Below, one piece after another: positions 15,276 through 22,752 of a stretch of DNA of 22,918 nucleotides. Position numbers and translations under genes: made by a program. The notes under the pieces are model-generated. The model searched no databases and was not told where the DNA came from. It worked only from the letters and a program-made list of their open reading frames with translations. The DNA comes from CAYUNT01 sp964446285 (GTDB taxonomy: Bacteria; Sumerlaeota; Sumerlaeia; SLMS01; CAYUNT01): positions 1-22,918 of the forward strand of contig CAYUNT010000057.1 of the NCBI GenBank assembly GCA_964446285.1, read 5' to 3'. How positions within the stretch are numbered: position 1 is the stretch's first letter; each line of letters starts with the position of its first letter.

Positions 15276-15793
15276 GGCTGTTTTTGATCCAAGGGAGAGA
15301 GTTGTCCCGCAAAAGGCGCTGCAAATACAATCACAACGCCTATTTTATACTACGCTTGGTAAAATAGCGTGCGGATTCGGAGTTTTCAAGGGAGAATTCC
15401 GGGGCGCGAGAAATTCATGGTTTTCCGGAGGAGCAGGCAGGAACTGTTCAAAGTTGCTGGTGTCATGGGCATCTTGCCCGTGATTCCGGTGGCTTGGGCG
15501 TCTCGCCCAAGATTTTTTCTGCACTTTGAACAGTTCTTGGAGGAGCAGGCGGGATGGGCGCATCTGTCCGCGCGCGACCAGGGCGCAGGCGAAAGCCCCC
15601 AAGGCAGGAGGCGCATTTTGGGCGTTTTGGCCCAAATCGTTAATGCGTTTTCTGTCTTTCCCCTTGAACCTGCCACGCAAGGCTTACTGAATAGAAGGCG
15701 ATTTCGTTTTCGAGCGGGGGCCTCGGAGATAGAGGCAGTCGAGGAGGCAATTTTCCGCAGGAATTTCGACACCGCTTCGAGAAAGGCACACTT
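15276..15793. other. 518-bp divergent intergenic region before pilT
   Basis: No gene is visible. It holds an AT-rich inverted repeat CTATTTTA / TAAAATAG (15340-15347 and 15360-15367), possibly an operator or promoter element of the minus-strand surface-protein operon. It also holds the mobile-like element at 15441-15536 with its flanking direct repeats, and a small hairpin TTTGGGC-GTTTTG-GCCCAAA at 15617-15636. A specific pilT promoter could not be assigned. Confidence 0.65.
15427..15552. mobile_element. MITE-like element: GAACTGTTCAAAGT terminal inverted repeats, hairpin cargo, flanking direct repeats
   Basis: Perfect 14-bp terminal inverted repeats at 15441-15454 and 15523-15536 enclose two short-loop hairpins: CATGGGCA-TCT-TGCCCGTG (15464-15482, one G/T pair) and CTTGGGCG-TCT-CGCCCAAG (15493-15511, perfect). 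The copies of GGAGGAGCAGGC at 15427-15438 and 15539-15550 lie just outside the termini and look like a target-site duplication. It encodes no protein, so any mobility would be in trans. Confidence 0.65.
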
Positions 15794-16870
15794 ATGCTGG
15801 ATGTAACCGAGCTGTTGAAGATCGCGGTCGCTATGGGTTCGTCGGACCTTCACATTGTTGTGGGGCGTCCGCCTGTGGTGCGTGTGGACGGATTTCTGCG
15901 CGATTTGGACGCGCCGGTTTTGACTCCGGCGGAAACGCGCCGCCTTGTGTATGGCATTCTTACGGACCTGCAAAAACAGAGATTCGAGGAAAACAAGGAA
16001 CTGGATTTTTCGCTCTCGGTGGCCGATGTCAGCCGATTCCGCGTCAATTCGCACTTCCAGCGCGGAACTGTGGCCGCGGCGTTTCGATCCATTCCCAACC
16101 GGATTCCCACATTCGAGGAACTCCATCTGCCGCGGATGATTTGCGAGACGCTGGCACGGCGCCCCAATGGCCTGATTCTTGTCACGGGGCCTACCGGCTC
16201 GGGCAAGTCCACCAGCTTGGCCACTATGATTAACATGATTAATGAAGAACGGCCCTGCCATATCATCACCTGCGAAGACCCGATCGAATACCTGCATCCG
16301 CACCGCCGGGCGCTTGTGGAGCAGCGCGAGGTGGGCGAAGACACGATGAGCTTCCAACACGCGCTGAAGTTCGCCCTGCGCCAGGACCCGGATGTGATCC
16401 TGGTGGGCGAAATGCGCGACCTGGAAACGATTTCCGCGGCCATTACGGCGGCGGAAACAGGCCACTTGGTTTTTTCCACGCTGCATACGGTGGACGTGAT
16501 CCAAACCGTGGACCGCGTGATCGACGTTTTCCCGCCGCATCAGCAGGAGCAAATCCGCATCATGCTCGCCGGCGTGCTCGAAGGCGTGTTCAGCCAGCGG
16601 CTTCTGCCCTCCGCCAAAGGGAGCGGGCGCGAACTGGCGCTGGAAATACTTACGGGCACGGACGCGGTGCGGAACATGATCCGCGAAGGCAAGACGCACC
16701 AGATTCCGGCCTTCATGGAAGCGGGGGCAAAATACGGCATGATGAGCATGGACCGCTGCCTTGCCGAACTATATAAAAAGGGCCGCATTACGAAGGAAAC
16801 CTGCCTGCTCAACGCAAAAAAGATCGAGGAAATGCGCCGCCAGATCGGCCTGGGAGGGGCGGGTGCCTGA
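15794..16870 (+). CDS. pilT: Type IV pilus retraction ATPase PilT
   Basis: Hexameric cytoplasmic ATPase that depolymerises type IV pili and drives twitching and DNA uptake. 358 aa, normal length. N-terminal PAS-like domain (residues 1-100: AVAMGSSDLHIVVGRPPVVRVDG), Walker A GPTGSGKST (132-140), Asp box CEDPIEYLH (160-168), Walker B DVILVGE (200-206), His box TGHLVFSTLHT (222-232), and the PilT-diagnostic C-terminal AVRNMIRE (291-298), a variant of AIRNLIRE. The motif set favours PilT over PilB or GspE. No other pilus genes adjoin it. The 3' end overlaps the methyltransferase start by 8 bp. Confidence 0.95.
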   Translation: MLDVTELLKIAVAMGSSDLHIVVGRPPVVRVDGFLRDLDAPVLTPAETRRLVYGILTDLQKQRFEENKELDFSLSVADVSRFRVNSHFQRGTVAAAFRSIPNRIPTFEELHLPRMICETLARRPNGLILVTGPTGSGKSTSLATMINMINEERPCHIITCEDPIEYLHPHRRALVEQREVGEDTMSFQHALKFALRQDPDVILVGEMRDLETISAAITAAETGHLVFSTLHTVDVIQTVDRVIDVFPPHQQEQIRIMLAGVLEGVFSQRLLPSAKGSGRELALEILTGTDAVRNMIREGKTHQIPAFMEAGAKYGMMSMDRCLAELYKKGRITKETCLLNAKKIEEMRRQIGLGGAGA

Positions 16871-17831
16871 TCGAATCTCGTCATCGCAATCGTCCCGGGC
16901 CGCCCGCCGGCGCAAATCGACTTCGCGCCAGATCGACGGCGAGCAGGAACGACAGCGCCGCAATCAGCGCCATTGGGACCGCACACTCGATCCGCAAAAT
17001 CTGCGCGCATCGGGGGCAAGGGGCAATGGCGGCGGCGGGGGCTTCCGTTTGCGTGAGGAATTGCGCCATTGGGATACGTCGGAACAGCGCTGGGCCGTCC
17101 GGCGGCTCGAACCGCTCGATGGACGGCGGGTGCTCGAGTTGGGCGGTGGACTGGGCGTAGGGGCGGCGGCGCTGGCCATGCGGGGCGCGGAGGTGGTGAT
17201 TCTCGACATCAGCCTGCAACGCGCCCGCGCCGCCCGGCGCATGTTGCTGCGCGAGGGATTGGCGCAAAAGGTCCACATCGTTGTTGGCGAGGCGGAAAAC
17301 CTCCCATTCCGCTCGGGCGCATTCGACCGCGCCACAACAAAGGCCGTGCTGATCCATACGAACCTTCCGCGGGCGGCGCGCGAAATCCACCGCGTTTTGC
17401 GTCCGGGGGGCCGCGCCGTCGTTTTGGAGCCACTCGATGCGCATCCGGCCATTTCGATTTACCGCGCGTTTCTTGCCCCGAGCGCGTGGAAATCCATTAC
17501 GCGCTATTGGAACCGGAAACGGGTGGATGCGTTTCTACAGCCGTTTGGGGGGCTGAAACGGGCGGGGAGCGTGCGGTTTTTCTATCTGACGGGAGTATTG
17601 ACAGCGTTTTTTGCCTACGGACCGGGACGCAATCGAGGCGTGCGCCGGTTTTTCGAGGCGCTGCTCGATCCGCTGGATTCCTTGTTGTTGCGCTGGTTTC
17701 CGGCCCTGCGATGGCGCTGCTGGTTTTGCGGCATCGAGGCCGTTCATCGACCGCAATTGACGCACGATCCGCGTTATTCTACAAATGCCGTTTTGGGCGC
17801 TTGCGCCGCGAAGCGCCGATCCCGGCAATAA
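16863..17831 (+). CDS. Class I SAM-dependent methyltransferase
   Basis: Cytosolic Rossmann-fold methyltransferase of the Methyltransf_11/25 type, about 322 aa, substrate unknown. An N-terminal basic region contains RRNQRHWDRTLDPQNL. The SAM-binding core shows motif I VLELGGGLGVG (90-100), the acidic end of beta-2 at ILDIS (Asp115), VGEAENLPF (141-149), FDRATTKAVLIHT (154-166) and VLRPGGRAVVLEP (178-190). The C-terminal third has hydrophobic and Arg/Trp-rich stretches (FFYLTGVLTAFFAYGPG), suggesting a membrane-proximal or lipid-like substrate (inference). GTG 16863 is chosen: GGGAGG lies just upstream and it overlaps the pilT stop, implying translational coupling. An earlier in-frame ATG at 16761 would run through pilT coding sequence and is unlikely. 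Confidence 0.85.
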   Translation: MPDRISSSQSSRAARRRKSTSRQIDGEQERQRRNQRHWDRTLDPQNLRASGARGNGGGGGFRLREELRHWDTSEQRWAVRRLEPLDGRRVLELGGGLGVGAAALAMRGAEVVILDISLQRARAARRMLLREGLAQKVHIVVGEAENLPFRSGAFDRATTKAVLIHTNLPRAAREIHRVLRPGGRAVVLEPLDAHPAISIYRAFLAPSAWKSITRYWNRKRVDAFLQPFGGLKRAGSVRFFYLTGVLTAFFAYGPGRNRGVRRFFEALLDPLDSLLLRWFPALRWRCWFCGIEAVHRPQLTHDPRYSTNAVLGACAAKRRSRQ

Positions 17832-17921
17832 TTCTGGCATTATGCCGCCTGGCGTTTTTCGCGCGTCCGCCATTCCCCAAACTTGCCGATTAAAGTCATT
17901 TTTCCCGCGATCTTATTCTCT

Positions 17922-17984
17922 CACTACTCGCCACCCACAATCCACGACTCACAACCCACAACCCACAACTCTTAACTCACCACA
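17922..17984. repeat. Degenerate heptanucleotide array (CACAACY) x9
   Basis: Nine phase-locked 7-nt units in the 173-bp gap before the deoxyhypusine-synthase-like gene: CACTACT, CGCCACC, CACAATC, CACGACT, CACAACC, CACAACC, CACAACT, CTTAACT and CACCACA. It resembles the short tandemly repeated heptamers known from cyanobacteria in layout, though not in sequence. It is pyrimidine/A-rich on the plus strand and unlikely to fold. Confidence 0.8.
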
Positions 17985-18004
17985 TTCCTACGAAAGGATC
18001 CGTC

Positions 18005-19156
18005 ATGGCCAAGTCCGTAAAAAAGAAACCTGCAAAGACACAATCGCGATATCTCGGGGGGCGGTCGATTGCCCCAACGCGCATTTCTGGGCGCGAGAAT
18101 GTGGCGGACCTGATCGACCAGACGTTTCTGGCCTATAACGCGGCCCGCTTGCGCGAAGGTTGCAGGCTGTTTTCCGAGAAGATGCTCGAACCGAACGTGA
18201 CGGTGGGCATGTCTGTCGCGGGGGCGCTGACGCCGGCCGGATTGGGAATGTCGTGCCTTGTGCCGCTGGTCGAGCGCGGATTTGTGGACTGGGTCGTTTC
18301 CACCGGCGCGAATCTTTATCACGACGCGCATTTTGCTCTGGGCTATCAATTGCACTGCGGCACGGCCAATATCGACGACCGTCTTTTGTGGAAAGACGGC
18401 GTGGTGCGCATCTACGACATCTTTTTCCACTACGATGTTCTGCTCCATACGGATGCATTTTTCCGCCAGCTTGTGGCCACCGAGGAATTCCAGCACCCAA
18501 TGGGCACGGCGGAATTCCATTACAAAATCGGCAAGTATCTTGACGCGCGCGAGAAGCAACTCGGACTCAAGGGCACATCGTTCCTGGCAGCATGCTATCG
18601 CGCGGGCGTTCCGGTGTTCACGTCGTCGCCCGGCGACAGTTCGATGGGCATGAACATCGCCGAACGCGCGCTGTTTGGGTCGAAAATGACCTTCGATCCG
18701 TGCGTGGACGTCAACCAGACGGCGGCCATCGTGCTCGGGGCAAAGCGCGCGAAAAACGGGCAGAGCGGCGTTCTTTTGCTTGGGGGCGGCTCGCCGAAAA
18801 ACTTTGTTCTCCAGACGGAACCTCAGCTGCGCGAGGTTCTTGGGATCGATGAAAAAGGCCACGACTATTTCTTCCAAATTACAGACGCGCGGCCCGATAC
18901 GGGCGGCTTGAGCGGGGCGACGCCCAATGAAGCGGTGTCGTGGGGCAAAATCGACCCGGACCGCCTGCCGGATTCTGTGGTGTGCTATACGGATACGACG
19001 CTGGCGCTGCCGTTGTTGGTGGCCTATGCGTCGCGCCGCCACGCCGCGCGCAAGTCGCGCCGCCTGTATGAGAAACTTCCCAAACTCGTCGATGCGATGC
19101 GCGACGAAGCCGCTGCCCAGCAGCGCCTTGTCATCCGCAAACGACCGAAAAAATAG
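18005..19156 (+). CDS. Deoxyhypusine synthase-like enzyme (likely homospermidine synthase-type)
   Basis: NAD-dependent aminobutyl transferase of the deoxyhypusine synthase family. Eukaryotic and archaeal members modify eIF5A; several bacterial members instead make homospermidine from polyamines. 383 aa. Landmarks: MSVAGALTPAGLGMSCLVPLVERG, the NAD-site VSTGANLYHDAHFALG (98-113), FTSSPGDSSMGMNI, DVNQTAAIVLGAKRAKNG, LLGGGSPKNF and the catalytic lysine in NEAVSWGKI (Lys315). The first ~20 residues are a Lys-rich tail. GAAAGGA ahead of ATG 18005 supports the start. No eIF5A-like or polyamine gene adjoins it, so a polyamine role is inference from family knowledge. Confidence 0.9.
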   Translation: MAKSVKKKPAKTQSRYLGGRSIAPTRISGRENVADLIDQTFLAYNAARLREGCRLFSEKMLEPNVTVGMSVAGALTPAGLGMSCLVPLVERGFVDWVVSTGANLYHDAHFALGYQLHCGTANIDDRLLWKDGVVRIYDIFFHYDVLLHTDAFFRQLVATEEFQHPMGTAEFHYKIGKYLDAREKQLGLKGTSFLAACYRAGVPVFTSSPGDSSMGMNIAERALFGSKMTFDPCVDVNQTAAIVLGAKRAKNGQSGVLLLGGGSPKNFVLQTEPQLREVLGIDEKGHDYFFQITDARPDTGGLSGATPNEAVSWGKIDPDRLPDSVVCYTDTTLALPLLVAYASRRHAARKSRRLYEKLPKLVDAMRDEAAAQQRLVIRKRPKK

Positions 19157-19324
19157 GCTTTTTTGTGGGGATAGCGCCAGCGCGTTCGATACGCCAGGAA
19201 GTGGTCAATGGACCTATCGGCCGGTTTACCACCTATATCCATTGGCTTGAGGATGTATTTGTGGATTGCTATCAATGACATGGGCGGCTAGAAATATATG
19301 CCAGATGGTAGTGGAGATGGAATA

Positions 19325-20464
19325 ATGAAAATTAACAAAGCTCATATTGAGAACTTCACAGTTTTTCAGCGCCAGGATTTGGAATTTTGCCCAGGTGTTA
19401 ATGTGATTATTGGTGCGAATGGCACTGGTAAATCCCACCTATTGAAAATTCTCTATGCCATGACGCAACGGATAACCAGCAGGAGCGGAGGTCAGTTCGC
19501 CAAGTGGCTCCAGGAAAAGGAAGTGGCGCCCCCTAGCGGGCGCATTCGTAAAGACGAATCGGGAGAAAAAATTGAGAAGATTCAGTTCGTTCATTTACTT
19601 AATGGAGTTTTTAAGCCAGAAGGTGGCGAAATTGGATTGCTGTTGCGAAATCGCCTCAACGGAAAAGGGTATTGCAGCGCCGACTGCGAATTCGAATCTC
19701 ACATTCATGAACGTTATGTTATTGGCTTTATTAAGGATTATCTTAATTACGATGCATCCGCTGTTGTTCAAGCGCCAAATGCAAAGGGTGTTTTTATACC
19801 TCCCAATGAAGTCTTGGCCATTTATCCCGGCTTTGCCGCTTCTTATGAGAAACGGGAATTGGCCTTCGATCAAACCTACTATGACCTTTGCAGGGCATTA
19901 TCCGCCGCCCCATTAAAGACCAATCAAGTTATACTATCCCGCCTGAAACTCAGCCTGGAGGAAATACTTCAAGGCAAGGTGGTTCAAAGGGGGGATCATT
20001 TCTATATTCAAGGCAAAAAAAGCGAGCGGACACTGGAGGCGCATCTGCTGGCCGAAGGACATCGTAAAATTGCGGCATTGGTTCATCTCATTAACAATGG
20101 GTCTATAGATAAAGACACAATACTCTTCTGGGATGAACCGGAAGCGAGCATGAACCCGCAATTAATCAGGCATATTGCTATCTTCTTGCGCGAGCTAGCC
20201 AAGATTGGCATTCAGGTTTTCATCGCCACGCATGATTACCTGCTTACGGGCGAGCTTTCGCTTGCCGCAGAATACCAAACGCAGCCCAGAGTTCCCATTC
20301 GTTTTTTTGCAATGAGCCGCGAAGGCGACGATCCCGTTGATATCCAATGCGGCGACACGCTTGCAGACCTGCAAGACAACCCTATTCTTGATGAGTTTGC
20401 CGCTCACTACCAAAGAGAACAGCAGGCAGTTTTGGAATTCATGAGAAAGGGAGCGGCATCATGA
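19325..20464 (+). CDS. ABC/SMC-type AAA ATPase (AAA_21/AAA_15-like), candidate defence sensor or motor
   Basis: Predicted cytosolic ATPase, ~379 aa. N-terminal MKINKAHIENFTVF strand as in RecF/OLD-type proteins, Walker A GANGTGKS (30-37), an insert with FIPPNEVLAIYPGF and EKRELAFDQTYYDL (157-188), signature-like LLAEGHRKIA (241-250), Walker B ILFWDEPE (266-273) and H-loop ATHDYLL (His303). There is no TOPRIM or other nuclease domain in the chain; the C-terminus ends in a helical segment. GGAGAT upstream of ATG 19325 favours this start over ATG 19298. Its stop overlaps the next gene by ATGA, so the two form one unit. Base composition is visibly AT-richer than the flanking genes, suggesting transfer. 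Defence is inferred from architecture, not proven. Confidence 0.85.
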   Translation: MKINKAHIENFTVFQRQDLEFCPGVNVIIGANGTGKSHLLKILYAMTQRITSRSGGQFAKWLQEKEVAPPSGRIRKDESGEKIEKIQFVHLLNGVFKPEGGEIGLLLRNRLNGKGYCSADCEFESHIHERYVIGFIKDYLNYDASAVVQAPNAKGVFIPPNEVLAIYPGFAASYEKRELAFDQTYYDLCRALSAAPLKTNQVILSRLKLSLEEILQGKVVQRGDHFYIQGKKSERTLEAHLLAEGHRKIAALVHLINNGSIDKDTILFWDEPEASMNPQLIRHIAIFLRELAKIGIQVFIATHDYLLTGELSLAAEYQTQPRVPIRFFAMSREGDDPVDIQCGDTLADLQDNPILDEFAAHYQREQQAVLEFMRKGAAS

Positions 20465-21012
20465 CAGAGATAAAGGAAGGGAATCTTAAGCTTACCTTCG
20501 GGCCGTCATGGAAAGTTCTTAAATATGATGCCAACGGCTCTTTCTATAAGACACTAATGGAAAACAAAATGAAGCCGACCAAGGCCGTGGATTTTCTCTG
20601 CTTTGATGCCATCTCCTCGAATAGCGCCTGCTCGCTTCTTTTTCTGGAAGCAAAAGACTTCAGCCTTGCTGTTCCCAGGCGAACGAAATTCGATGCCATA
20701 CCGAATGTCGTTGCACTTAAGGCAAGGGATACAGTTGCGGGCATTGTTGGAGGAGCGCTAAGGGCAAATGACGCCGAACGTTCCTTTTTACAAAAAGCAA
20801 GGAGGCTTTTGTCGGAAGAGCCAAGAGTGATGTATCTTTTTGAAGACTTAATAACGCCAACAAGGCGGCCTCCTGCGCGATCTGCCAATAATAGAGATGT
20901 TCTTCAAAAACAGCTTCGAGAACACTTGAGATGGTTGACTCGATCCGTGGCAGTTATTGGCCTCAATGATTATAAGAACTTTATACCGGACCTGACGATT
21001 CAACGCATTTGA
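20461..21012 (+). CDS. Small protein with PD-(D/E)XK-like motif, partner of the AAA ATPase
   Basis: I do not recognise a named family. 183 aa, coupled to the ATPase by ATGA. The core motif is KAVDFLCFDA (Asp44), then hydrophobic SLLFLEAKDFS with Glu63-x-Lys65. An acidic residue in one strand followed ~19 residues later by E-x-K in the next is the pattern of PD-(D/E)XK nucleases. A following helix with KARDTVAGIVGGAL and a basic Arg-rich stretch (TRRPPARSANNR, ~134-145) could contact nucleic acid. No signal peptide or membrane span. Likely role (inference): nuclease effector licensed by the ATPase; a non-catalytic partner is the alternative. It ends 12 bp from the convergent kinase gene, leaving no room for a terminator. 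Confidence 0.75.
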   Translation: MTEIKEGNLKLTFGPSWKVLKYDANGSFYKTLMENKMKPTKAVDFLCFDAISSNSACSLLFLEAKDFSLAVPRRTKFDAIPNVVALKARDTVAGIVGGALRANDAERSFLQKARRLLSEEPRVMYLFEDLITPTRRPPARSANNRDVLQKQLREHLRWLTRSVAVIGLNDYKNFIPDLTIQRI

Positions 21013-21024
21013 GGGAATCTACCC

Positions 21025-22752
21025 TCATCGCATCCAGGGCACGGAGGACATGTCGCGCGGGGGAGTGGAGGGCGGGTCGGTCCGGAGTGGCAAAAGTATC
21101 AGCGCCGTCGTTCCTTTGCCGGGTTCGCTGATGAGGTCGATCGAGCCGCCCATCGCATTGATTATGTGGCGGGCATAGGCGAGTCCCAGCCCCGCATGAT
21201 TCGCGCCGCGCGTGCTGAAAAACGGCTCGAAAGCCCGTTCGCGCGTGTCGGCCGTCATTCCTTCGCCGCTATCCTCGATGGCGATCCGGATTCGGGTCCC
21301 TTCCTCCTGGCTGGCGGTCACGCGGATTTGGCGCGCCTGGCTGGTCTCGCCGATTGCCTCGATCGCATTGCGAAGCACGTTGAGAAGCGCCTGCCGAAGC
21401 GCCTGCGCGTCGAGATAAGAGGGCGCCTGGGCATCGCCCGGTTCAAAATCCATTTCGATGCGCAAAGTTTCAAGCGCGGGGGCCATTTCGTCCAGCAGGC
21501 TTGCGAGCAATTCGTTGATCTGAACTCGCTTAAAAGGCTGAACGCCGCCGCGCAGATAACGCGCCAGCGCGCCCAGGCTTGCCGCCAGCGCCGAGCGCGA
21601 ACGCGCGATTTCGTCGATCATCGCCGCCACAAGGAGCGTGTTTCCCTTCACCGCCGCCTCGTGGAGCATTTCGATTTGCGCATCCGAAATCAGAAGCATG
21701 TTCTCGAAGCAATGCGCGGCGGCGGCGATGGCGCGCACCTGTTCCGCTCCGCGCTCGCGGCGGCGGCGCTCCTCGCGCGTCAGCATGGCCTGCAGCGACG
21801 GCCCCATCAGATTCGCTGCCAGCATGGTTTTGCGCAAGTCCGCCGCTCCAAAAGCACGGCTCACCGATGGCGACTCGATATGGAGGACGCCAATCATCTG
21901 CTGGGCGCCGGGGATCGGCACGCAAATCAACGATTTTAGTTGCAAGTCATGGACACTGCTGGCTTCAGCAAACCGCGGATCGCTCATGGCATCCATGCAG
22001 CAGATGCCCTGGCTTTTCTCCAGGCAGTGATTCACAATCGTTGTCGAGAGTGAGATTTCGCTTTTTCCGCCGTCTCCCGGCGAAAGGATTCGGGTGGCGC
22101 GCGGAACATAGCTCTGTTTTTCGCCGCTCCACAGAAGCACAGCGCCTCGATTGAATGGCACTTCGGTTTCGAGCAGCGCGAACATTTTGCTCAGCAGGTC
22201 GTCCACTTCCGCCGCGCCCGCCAAAATCTGACCCAGGCGGGCCGCCAGAACCACCATATCGTCCGAGGATTTTGCCTCTTGCGCTCCGGCGCGCGGGTTT
22301 TTCTCGCGCTGGTAGTCTTCGAGAAAGCGTTCGGCAAGAATGCCGGGGCCGGGCATTTCCATCGCCTCGCTGAATTGAGGATGCGCCTCCTCGGCCGCGC
22401 GTTTTCTATCGGGAAGCATCAGGACAAGCGTTGTTTCATTATCGCTGACCACGTTGGCGTCTGTGGCATGGTGAAACGCCAGGCGCGTCTGCCCGATCCG
22501 GATTTCATCGCCGTCGTGGAGATGGTGTTCGAGCACGGGGGCGTTGTTGACGAGAAGACCGTTGCGGCTGTCCAGATCGCGGACGTAATATCCGTTCGGC
22601 CGGTGCTCGATTTCCGCGTGAAATCGCGACGCGGAATCGTCCGAGATTTGGATTTCATTGCTGGAATGGCGGCCGATGGTAATGATCTGACTCTCGCTGC
22701 TCACCATCCGGGCTTCCGGAGAAGCGGGCGAGCGAATCTCGAGGATGATCAT
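21025..22752 (-). CDS. FHA-GAF sensor histidine kinase
   Basis: Predicted cytosolic signalling kinase, ~575 aa, no membrane spans. FHA domain at ~3-95 (GRHSSNEI, SRFHAEI, DSRNGLLVN), which normally binds phosphothreonine. A linker follows, then a GAF domain at ~168-325 (LLETEVPFNRGAVLLW, SLICVPIPGAQQMIGVLHIES), an Arg/Glu-rich coiled region, a dimerisation helix pair with a candidate phospho-acceptor His347 in AAAHCFENMLL, and an HATPase_c domain: N-box NVLRNAIEA (458-466), G1 DSGEGM (494-499), F-box FEPFFS (508-513) and G2 GLGLA (521-525). AAGGGGG precedes ATG 22752; the in-frame ATG at 22776 is less likely. No response regulator is adjacent, so the partner is unknown. Upstream bases 22753-22918 show no gene. 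Confidence 0.92.
   Translation of the reverse strand: MIILEIRSPASPEARMVSSESQIITIGRHSSNEIQISDDSASRFHAEIEHRPNGYYVRDLDSRNGLLVNNAPVLEHHLHDGDEIRIGQTRLAFHHATDANVVSDNETTLVLMLPDRKRAAEEAHPQFSEAMEMPGPGILAERFLEDYQREKNPRAGAQEAKSSDDMVVLAARLGQILAGAAEVDDLLSKMFALLETEVPFNRGAVLLWSGEKQSYVPRATRILSPGDGGKSEISLSTTIVNHCLEKSQGICCMDAMSDPRFAEASSVHDLQLKSLICVPIPGAQQMIGVLHIESPSVSRAFGAADLRKTMLAANLMGPSLQAMLTREERRRRERGAEQVRAIAAAAHCFENMLLISDAQIEMLHEAAVKGNTLLVAAMIDEIARSRSALAASLGALARYLRGGVQPFKRVQINELLASLLDEMAPALETLRIEMDFEPGDAQAPSYLDAQALRQALLNVLRNAIEAIGETSQARQIRVTASQEEGTRIRIAIEDSGEGMTADTRERAFEPFFSTRGANHAGLGLAYARHIINAMGGSIDLISEPGKGTTALILLPLRTDPPSTPPRDMSSVPWMR

Noticed and set aside
15386..16699. Long minus-strand open frame (437 codons) across pilT and the repeat region
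   Set aside because: It shadows pilT and runs through intergenic hairpins; the translation is biased and lacks domains.
19148..19165. Terminator after the deoxyhypusine-synthase-like gene (A6-TAGGC-T6)
   Set aside because: The stem would be A-T only, overlapping the stop codon; too weak to claim.
19206..19244. Inverted repeat CAATGGA...TCCATTG as an attachment site of the ATPase cassette
   Set aside because: Only 7 bp pair, and no matching direct copy occurs at the other boundary near 21012.
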